Part shown: positions 57,549-64,000 of the stretch, one piece after another
Layout of the letters: each line of letters opens with the position of its first letter
Numbering within the stretch: the first letter of the stretch is position 1
Assembly (NCBI GenBank): GCA_036250225.1
Contig: JAPZLL010000020.1
Location: forward strand, 248,001-312,000
Direction of reading: 5' to 3'
Source: Cercophora sp. LCS_1
Taxonomy: Eukaryota; Ascomycota; Sordariomycetes; Sordariales; Lasiosphaeriaceae
DNA: 64,000 nt
Notes under the pieces: generated by a model
Database searches by the model: none
The model's input: the letters and a program-made list of their open reading frames with translations, nothing else
What the model was told of the DNA's origin: nothing
Made by a program: the position numbers and the translations under genes

Positions 57549-57830
57549 CTCGTCCACTCTGCGTTCGCTCGTCAGCAATGGCGGGCGCCGACAGTTACTC
57601 CTATTCTATTCAGGTGGAAGCGTGGTGGAAGGATGGGATATTCACGGCCAGGTTCGGTTCCATTCATAAGCATTGTGGCGTGGCGTGGTACCACAGGCAG
57701 CTGGGAATCCACGCGCCGGGACTTGACACGGAGTATTCAGACTACCGATTGGCTGGGGGGGTCCCAGTCCGCTTTTGGGCCGCCCCATTCGGGCGTCGGA
57801 CAGCAAAACTACGACCAGATCCATGTCGGA

Positions 57831-58980
57831 TCATGGCGTCTCCTCGACACGGTACACCAACTTCTTCCCGCTAACTCGCCCCTCCCTCATCGCCTGCAGT
57901 CCGCCAAACACCCCTTTCAACCCATCCTTGCCCACGTCGGGCGGGTGCGCACGAATCTGCCCCTCGGCAAGCAGTCTCTCGCTCAAGGCCCAGAATTTCT
58001 TACCAAACTCGAAATCCTGGGGCTGGGCTGGGAATTCTCTGGCGTCTCCTACTCTGAAGTACTCGCCCAGGACCGTATATCCAATGGTGTGCTTGGCCTG
58101 TACGCCCTCCCTGCCGTATTGGACAGGAAAAAGGTGAGATACCGTGCCGCCGTTGGCGCCAATCGCTGCAGAGCAGATCTCGGCGCTCTCCTTGGAAGAG
58201 ATGCAGTCTAAGACGTGCGCCAGCGAGTTTTTCGTATACTCTTGAATCCTCTGGGCACACTGCGGATCCGCGTAGTCAAAAGCCGCGTCGGCACCGAGCG
58301 ATTTGGCAAAACCGAAATTGTGCGGGGAGCATGTCGTGACGATGGCCGAGCAGCCGGAGAGGCGAGCATACTGGATCGCGAGGCTCCCGGTCGCGCTGCT
58401 TCCTCCGTAGATGAGGATGGGAAAGCCCGCCTTGGTGTCGGAACCGGGGAGTGGCAGGCCCAGCGATTGATACAGCGCTTGGCCCACCGTTGTAATGCCG
58501 ACGCCCAGCGCGCTGGCCTCCTCGTCGGTCATGTGGTCGGGGATCTTCATTTGCCCGTTAGGTAAACACGCCTAGTCCGGATAGGGCTTCAGAGCCTGCC
58601 TACCTTTGCGCCGAGGTCGCCCTTTGCAGCGCAGTATTGGGCAAAACACCCGTCTTCGGGCTGGACTGCGTTTGAGCCGTGCGTGAAGCCGGCAATTCTG
58701 TCGCCTTTCTTCCACGGCTTTTCTACTTTGGATCCCACCTCCTCTACAACGCCTGCAAAGTCACATCCTACCGTGCTGCCGGGCGAGGCGGCGAAATCGA
58801 TGTGTTTCCTGTCGACGATGTCAGTTTGTTTGTATTCGGAGACCAGAGAGATCCTCACCAATCAGTCGGGTTTAGCGCCACGGCCTTGACCTTGACGAGC
58901 ACATAATCGTCCCGCAGCGCGGGAATGGGTGCATCCTGGATTTCTGCCTCCCGGGGCCCTGTTATCTTGATGGCTTTCAT
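57831..58980 (-). CDS. Enoyl-reductase-like medium-chain dehydrogenase (MDR)
   Basis: 346 aa from three exons (58980-58859, 58808-58604, 58544-57831; introns 50 and 59 nt). GroES-like N half (ALNPTDWKHIDF, GCDFAGVVEEVG) and Rossmann half (ILIYGGSSATGSLAIQYA). The usual zinc-binding cysteine cluster is absent, as in trans-acting enoyl reductases (LovC type) and toxD-like oxidoreductases. In azaphilone clusters such genes (MrPigH-like) reduce side-chain double bonds; alternatively it could serve as a trans-ER for an HR-PKS not seen in this window. A TATAAG element lies about 125 bp upstream. Confidence 0.9.
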
Positions 58981-59823
58981 CGTCCCTACAGTGCCGGTGA
59001 ACTGGTACCGTAGACGATGATGCCTACCTGCCTGAGGTGCCGAGGTGGATGGGCTCCTAGGAAGTCAAAGAAGTGGAAGGGGACGGACAAGCCAGCGCTG
59101 GCTTATATCCGAAACGGTCTGCTACCAGCCGCACTCATCCGACATGATTTGCCGGGCGGCCCAATTTCCAATCGACTTGTATTACTAATGTCCTGTGTGC
59201 CATACCTGGTGCGCTTCTTTGACCTCCTCTGGAGCGGGTGCTCTTATTGGCTGGAGTTTGGAGCGCATTGGTTGGGCCTGCGGTGTGACGAGGGAAGTCG
59301 TGAGGGTCGTTGGGGGTTCTTCCTCCGGCAAGCCGACGTCCGCTACCATTCCCAACTTTTGTGCAGTAGGGCGCGACAACATGGACGGGAAGACTCGTCT
59401 TGGTTCGTGGTACGCAATGACCATCCGAGCCGACGGGCGCCGCTGTTTTCTTCACGGGATTTGGTACGGAGGGGAGAATTGCAGCAAACCCTCGGTTCGC
59501 ACAGGGTGAGCCAAAGGTGAGGGATGGCTAAGTGGGACGTCACCGGAGTAACTATGGACCAGCGTCTCCCGTATGCAGGAACACGGTCTCGTGGGGGAGC
59601 CGGGTACGGATACACACACGTGGAATGCCTGTGGAATTTTACCGGCACTGGTAACCGGGTTCCCTCAAAACGTCAGGTCCCGGCGGTCTATTGCAGAGTA
59701 GTAATCAAAAAGCTTAAGTTAACTTTACATGACAAGGCTGGCCACATTCGCAAATCGCGCGAAAAAAAAAAAGAAGAAAAAAAAAATAGAGAATTGGGAA
59801 GGCGTGCTCGCTTTGCCGACACG
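58981..59823. other. Intergenic MDR-BBE 2
   Basis: 0.84 kb. It holds the MDR promoter on the left and the BBE 2 3' end on the right, with an A-rich run at about 59761-59790. A 167-codon rightward frame (59017-59520) has no recognisable domain and lies in the promoter, so it is not called. Confidence 0.5.
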
Positions 59824-61622
59824 TTAATAGCCCGAAATCGGGATGGGGTTGCCAGCGCCAAACTTGTTCTGCGGATCCCACTTCTTCTTCAGCTTGGAGA
59901 GTCTCGGGAGGTTGCCCTTGCCGTACCACACCTCGGGACTCTCGTCGCCATTGGCGTAATTAATGTAGGTACGGAGTTCGCCAAAGCCGCTGGTAGCTGC
60001 GAGCTGATCACGCAAGGGCTTGCTGAACTGCAAGACCTCGTCATCGTGTTGAGGTCCATCGTAGTAATTCTCCAGAACACTTGTTTAAGGAACCCAGAGT
60101 TAGCGCGTCATGATTATGAGGACAAGCGGACAGGATTGTGACACGGGGGAGGGAGAGGCTGTGGACTCACACAAGACTGGCGATTTCGCGGCCCGGATAG
60201 ACGCCCTGCTTCGCCTTGGGAAGGGCAAGCGTGGCTGCGGTGTTGAAACGCTGCACCACAATGGCGCCGTTGAACCAGGGCCGCGCTGCCGTGATGTCGA
60301 AATACTGATTGAAAACATTGGTGTACGTGTCGGGAGCCGTCACCTTTGTGCCGACCGACGGGTGGCTGTTGTACACTCCCCTGACGCATGCGTTGGCGCC
60401 CGAGCCGAAACCTGCAGATTGGCTGGCATTGAACCAGGGGATGGTCTGGTTTTGCCACCGGTTGGGCTTCAGGGAGAGGAACTGGTCAATCCACGGCTGC
60501 GCGGCTTTCTGCGGACCAAAGAATGTCATGCTTGCTGAGAGTGCCGTCTGCGGGCGTGTGTCGTGTCAGTGGCCGTGTTCTTCGCCATGAGGAGCTCGAG
60601 CTTTGTTGGGGGAGAGGAGAGCACTCACCTGCTTCGTTGCGTGGCTATACGTCATGACCACGGTAAGGCCCATCTCCTTGGGGTAGGTCTTATCCCAGGT
60701 CTGCAGCAGCTTCCACATGGAGCCGTTGACGGAGCCGTTGTAGGCAAAGTCGGCCTCGATCAACTTTCCCCCATTCGGGGCGTCGAAGATCTCGTACGTG
60801 GCAGAGACTACGATGCCAAAGTTGGCACCGGCCCCTCGGATGGCCCAGAAGAGAGAGTCGTTTTCGCTGTCGGAGGCAGTCACTACGTCTCCGGTGGCAG
60901 TAACGAGACGGACGGAGCGCAAGGCATCGATGACGAGGCCGTGGAGGCCTTGGTATGGCCCCACGCCTGCACCCATGGTGGCACCAATCATATTGACACA
61001 GAAGGCGTTGCCCACAGCTAACCGCAGCCGATGCTGGTTAGAAACGATGCAGCCAGTCGCGGGAGCAGAGGCACCAGGACTTACGAACGAATTTGCCAGC
61101 ATTGTACAGGTCCTCCTCAAAGTCGACAAAAGAGATGCCGGGACCCACGGTCAGCCGGTTTTTGGCGAGATCGATCTTCTTCTCCTTGAAGTTGGACAGT
61201 TCGATGTTGATGGCTTGCTTGACATTGGCAAAGCCCGTCTCGCCACCATGCGCACCGCCCGTGGCCAAGAACGGAAGGCGGTACTGGTTTGCGGTTTTGA
61301 TCTGTCATGCCAAGTTAGCCATCTGGACAACCCCATGCTGGGCTCGACTGCTGTGCTGCCCACTTACAATGAACTGAATATCCGCGACGACGGCGGGCTT
61401 GATGGTCACAGCGAAAGTTGGCTCGGCCCAGGTCGACCAACGCTGGATGACCGAGGTGTTGTAATCCGGCTGGCTGGGGAAGTGAAGAGTAGCTCCTGGA
61501 GAGAGCCCCTGGGCGAAGATAGCCGTGTAATTCACGTCGCCTTGGCTGCGAAGGTCAAACGCCGGCGAAGCTGTGGCTAGCAAGGGGAAAGCCGCCAGGA
61601 AGGCGGCAATGTAGGAGGACAT
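59824..61622 (-). CDS. Secreted FAD-linked oxidase, berberine-bridge type (BBE 2)
   Basis: 497 aa from five exons (61622-61368, 61301-61085, 61017-60629, 60547-60171, 60079-59824; introns 66, 67, 81 and 91 nt). It starts with a strong signal peptide (MSSYIAAFLAAFPLLATASP), so it acts outside the cytosol or in the secretory path, unlike BBE 1. FAD-binding segments are FLATGGAHGGETGF (His for covalent flavin) and NAFCVNMIGATMGAGVG (Cys region), then LFWAIRGAGANFGIV. The BBE tail is LKKKWDPQNKFGAGNPIPI. Several N-glycosylation sites agree with secretion. A late oxidation step or dimerisation of an exported intermediate is possible (inference). Confidence 0.91.
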
Positions 61623-62965
61623 GGTCGCGACCATTTCGGACAGGCGACAGACGACAGACGACTAACGATTGGCAACGAGCGACGCGCAAGACAGGATGAG
61701 TGGACCTGAGACGAAGCCATTTCGTCGTAGGGAGGGAGGAGAAGCAATGTATACCTGACAGACTGACTGGACACTGTCTCGGCGCAATGGTTGCTGGTGC
61801 CCCACGCGCCACGCGCCGCACATCTTTGCGACTTGCAGCTACCGTGACATGCACACAATATTCCAAAAGGACAAGGTCCTAACGTGGCAGTGACGGGGGC
61901 TGAACGCAGGAGTATTGAATAATTTCCGGTTTTGCAGCCAATAGAATACGAGTTCTATCCTCCGTCGTCTGTTCGGCGAGTCCAGTCAATGGCCCTCGGT
62001 GCTGCCCTGGCACCTCGGTAGGTAGGTAAGGCTGCAAGCTGTGCATAGCACATGGTGCATCCCTACCTGCGCTGAGCTGAGAATCGATGCATGTCGACGG
62101 CACCGGGAGGGTGTGGGTAATGTAGAAATTACATGGCGGATTTCGAAATGCCTGCCAGCGACAATATCGATCCACCACTGCGGTAACCGCGGCTGCCTGG
62201 TCCCGCTGCCAGGCTTTTGGTGCACAGCATGCTCTAAAAATATGGTGTGGGTTCCAGGTTGTGCGGCCTTACAGCTGTGGTGGGGCAGCACGGGGTGGCC
62301 CAAGTTCCACTGACCAGGCGACCGCATGGCCTCCCGTCCCTTCAAAATGCAGCGGGGGCTGTTCCGGCGAGCCAGGGAGGGAACGTGCGGGACAGACAGC
62401 CCTGCCGATACGCCACCCAACACGGGACGGCCCAGTCAGCAGGGCTCTCGGAGTTTCGTTTGGGGCTCAACACGGAGACCATAGTAGGCGACTTGGGCAT
62501 CGCAGAGTACCTTAGGTACCTGGGATGACGGACGCGAAAAAAAGGGGAGCAAAGTCTGCCTACCTGCCAAATGCCGCCGAAGCTCTGGGGCTCAGGTCCT
62601 CGCCAAACCTCCCGGCATTTTGGTGAAAGGTTGTGCTAGAACTTGGGCATACTGCATAGGTAGAACTTGGAGGAAAGGTTGCCCCGTGGATATCCGACGG
62701 ATCGCCTTACGATGCCCGAGCGAGATCGTACGTTCCCGGAGTTTGGCCACCTCACTTGGCGGGGCCAATATCGCTGAGACCGAGTTTAATGGATATCCTT
62801 CAAAGGACTCAGGTTGCTGTTACCTAGGTATGGGGCGCAACTCGCGTAGCAGCTGTCGGCAAGATTCAACCAACAGCGAACTTTCTTTGCGTTTCGAGTC
62901 ATTGCCTTGCCCATTTCCTTACGCAGCTCCAAGACTACCTATTGCACCGGGATCCGGCCGTCAAA
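61623..62965. promoter_or_regulatory. Divergent regulatory region BBE 2/FMO 2
   Basis: 1.3 kb between divergent genes with two palindromic words of the same type as elsewhere in the cluster: AGGTACCT at 62514-62521 and TACCTAGGTA at 62821-62830. No coding was recognised. Confidence 0.5.
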
Positions 62966-64000
62966 ATGACTATCTCGAGCACTCTGAACGGAGCAGCGAA
63001 CGGACATTACGGAGACAAGAAAAAAATACACGTCCTCATCGTCGGAGCGGGCCTCACGGGGCTCTTGCTCGCGCAGGGTTTGCGCAAGCTGAACGCGACA
63101 CTGGAATCGCAAGGTCGGCCGGCCAAATACACGTTCAGCATCTACGAGCGCGATCAGTCAACCTTCTACCGCGGCGGAGGGTTCAGCTTGACCATCCACT
63201 GGGCGCTGCAGCAGCTCTACGACATCTTACCCGAGTACCTGTCGGCGCGAATTTTCGAGTGTGTCGGCAATCCAGCGGCAATCGAGAATGGGCAGATGGG
63301 CTCCTTCACCTACCTGGACCTCCGGACGGGGCAACCTGCATTTCAGACTTCGCTGCCGCCTGGGTGGAAAGGAGCGCGCATGTCGCGTGTCAAGTTTCTC
63401 CAGCTTCTCATGACCGACGTTAGCATCAACTACGCAAAGCGCTTGTCGGATATCTCGTTTCCCGATGACAGCACAGTCTGCGCACATTTTGAGGACGGCG
63501 AGCAGGAGACAGGGCATCTCCTGGTCGGTGCCGACGGGTCCAGATCGGTGGTGAGGCGCTTCGTGTACGGCGAAGAGAACTCGAAAACAAGGCGACTCCC
63601 GGTGCGAATGATCAACTGCCGGTCCGAGTACTCGTTCAAGTATCTCAAGCCATGTTTGGACATTGATCCCCATCTCTTCCATGGCGGCGACCCCATTCAG
63701 AATGGCTACTTCATGTTTGCCTTCCTCGACATGCCGCCCCCCGGGTCGACCAAAGATACCGCTGCGGTGCAGCTTACCATCAGCTGGCCCTACGAGGCGG
63801 GATATCTTGGCGAGGAGGAACCGTCGGACCCCCCCGATGAGCATCTCGAACGCATTGCTTGGTTGCGACGGCTCGCAAAACACTGGGCAAATCCGGTGCA
63901 CGACTTGATGCAGCAGATGCCCGAAGATAGCATCGTCCGGGTAGTCAACATTGAGGAATGGATGCCGAATGACGCGAACCGGCGGCCTACCGACGGGAGA
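62966..64000 (+). CDS. Second FAD-dependent monooxygenase, 3' end beyond the window
   Basis: Open from ATG to the right edge, 345 codons without stop or needed intron. The start context is GTCAAAATGA. Residues about 22-40 form the dinucleotide-binding unit (HVLIVGAGLTGLLLAQGL), followed by SIYERDQS, the substrate-side RMSRVKFLQLL and the DG motif LLVGADGSRSVVRR. The GD motif expected near residue 350 lies past the edge. It belongs to the PHBH-like group A monooxygenases, but its sequence type differs from the dearomatase gene, being nearer to the FAD-binding hydroxylases of anthraquinone and xanthone pathways. It probably continues the cluster to the right. Confidence 0.85.
   Translation, partial: MTISSTLNGAANGHYGDKKKIHVLIVGAGLTGLLLAQGLRKLNATLESQGRPAKYTFSIYERDQSTFYRGGGFSLTIHWALQQLYDILPEYLSARIFECVGNPAAIENGQMGSFTYLDLRTGQPAFQTSLPPGWKGARMSRVKFLQLLMTDVSINYAKRLSDISFPDDSTVCAHFEDGEQETGHLLVGADGSRSVVRRFVYGEENSKTRRLPVRMINCRSEYSFKYLKPCLDIDPHLFHGGDPIQNGYFMFAFLDMPPPGSTKDTAAVQLTISWPYEAGYLGEEEPSDPPDEHLERIAWLRRLAKHWANPVHDLMQQMPEDSIVRVVNIEEWMPNDANRRPTDGR

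Noticed and set aside
60798..61580. 260-codon rightward frame opposite BBE 2
   Set aside because: Crosses introns of the real gene and has no domain.
62620..63423. 267-codon rightward frame overlapping the start of FMO 2
   Set aside because: Different frame from the one with the flavin-binding motifs.
1..64000. Transposons, CRISPR arrays, rRNA or virus-like genes
   Set aside because: No transposase, reverse transcriptase, long terminal or inverted repeats, spaced direct repeats or rRNA sequence were recognised by eye.

Overview
This is filamentous ascomycete DNA, most likely Sordariomycetes. Genes carry short (50-105 nt) GT-AG introns with CTAAC/CTGAC-like branch sites. Gene content is typical of these fungi: HET-domain and HeLo-NACHT incompatibility genes, an AA11 LPMO, and an NR-PKS cluster with a Zn2Cys6 regulator. 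Nothing bacterial or viral is evident, and no species can be named from sequence alone. Exon models below were built by hand from splice consensus, reading-frame phase and family motifs. Totals were checked to be multiples of three for the spliced genes that lie wholly inside the window.

Left part (1-24.4 kb). A HeLo-NACHT NLR-like gene runs off the left edge, followed by a secreted AA11 LPMO with a GPI-like tail. Next is the relic of a multi-pass membrane-protein gene broken by several frameshifts. A conserved housekeeping block follows: Rag GTPase Gtr1, the Cdc48 cofactor Shp1/p47, mitochondrial Mim1, Oxa1 and a beta-carbonic anhydrase. Beyond it lie two divergently transcribed HET-domain genes, a secreted periplasmic-binding-protein-like (SsuA/THI5-type) gene, and an eight-exon ankyrin-SPRY gene that has lost its 5' part.

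Right part (25.0 kb to the right edge). This is a secondary-metabolite cluster centred on a 2,599-residue non-reducing PKS with order SAT-KS-MAT-PT-ACP-CMeT-R. Every catalytic residue looked for is present. Left of the PKS are a BAHD acyltransferase, an SDR, an FSH serine hydrolase, an MFS transporter, two divergent condensation-fold acyltransferases and a berberine-bridge (BBE) flavin oxidase. Right of it are a Zn2Cys6 regulator, a 14-TM MFS exporter, a P450, a TropB/AzaH/SorbC-type flavin monooxygenase, an enoyl-reductase-like MDR, a second (secreted) BBE oxidase and a second flavin monooxygenase cut by the edge.

How they could work together (inference). The PKS makes a C-methylated aromatic polyketide and releases it reductively as an aldehyde. 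The flavin monooxygenase dearomatises it, as in azaphilone, sorbicillinoid and tropolone pathways. The SDR, MDR, P450 and BBE oxidases then adjust oxidation state, up to three acyltransferases esterify hydroxyls, and MFS pumps export the product. No highly reducing PKS or FAS partner lies inside the window, so the starter unit is unknown. The set of tailoring genes resembles azaphilone clusters, but with three acyltransferases and two BBE oxidases. It is the best candidate here for an undescribed system.
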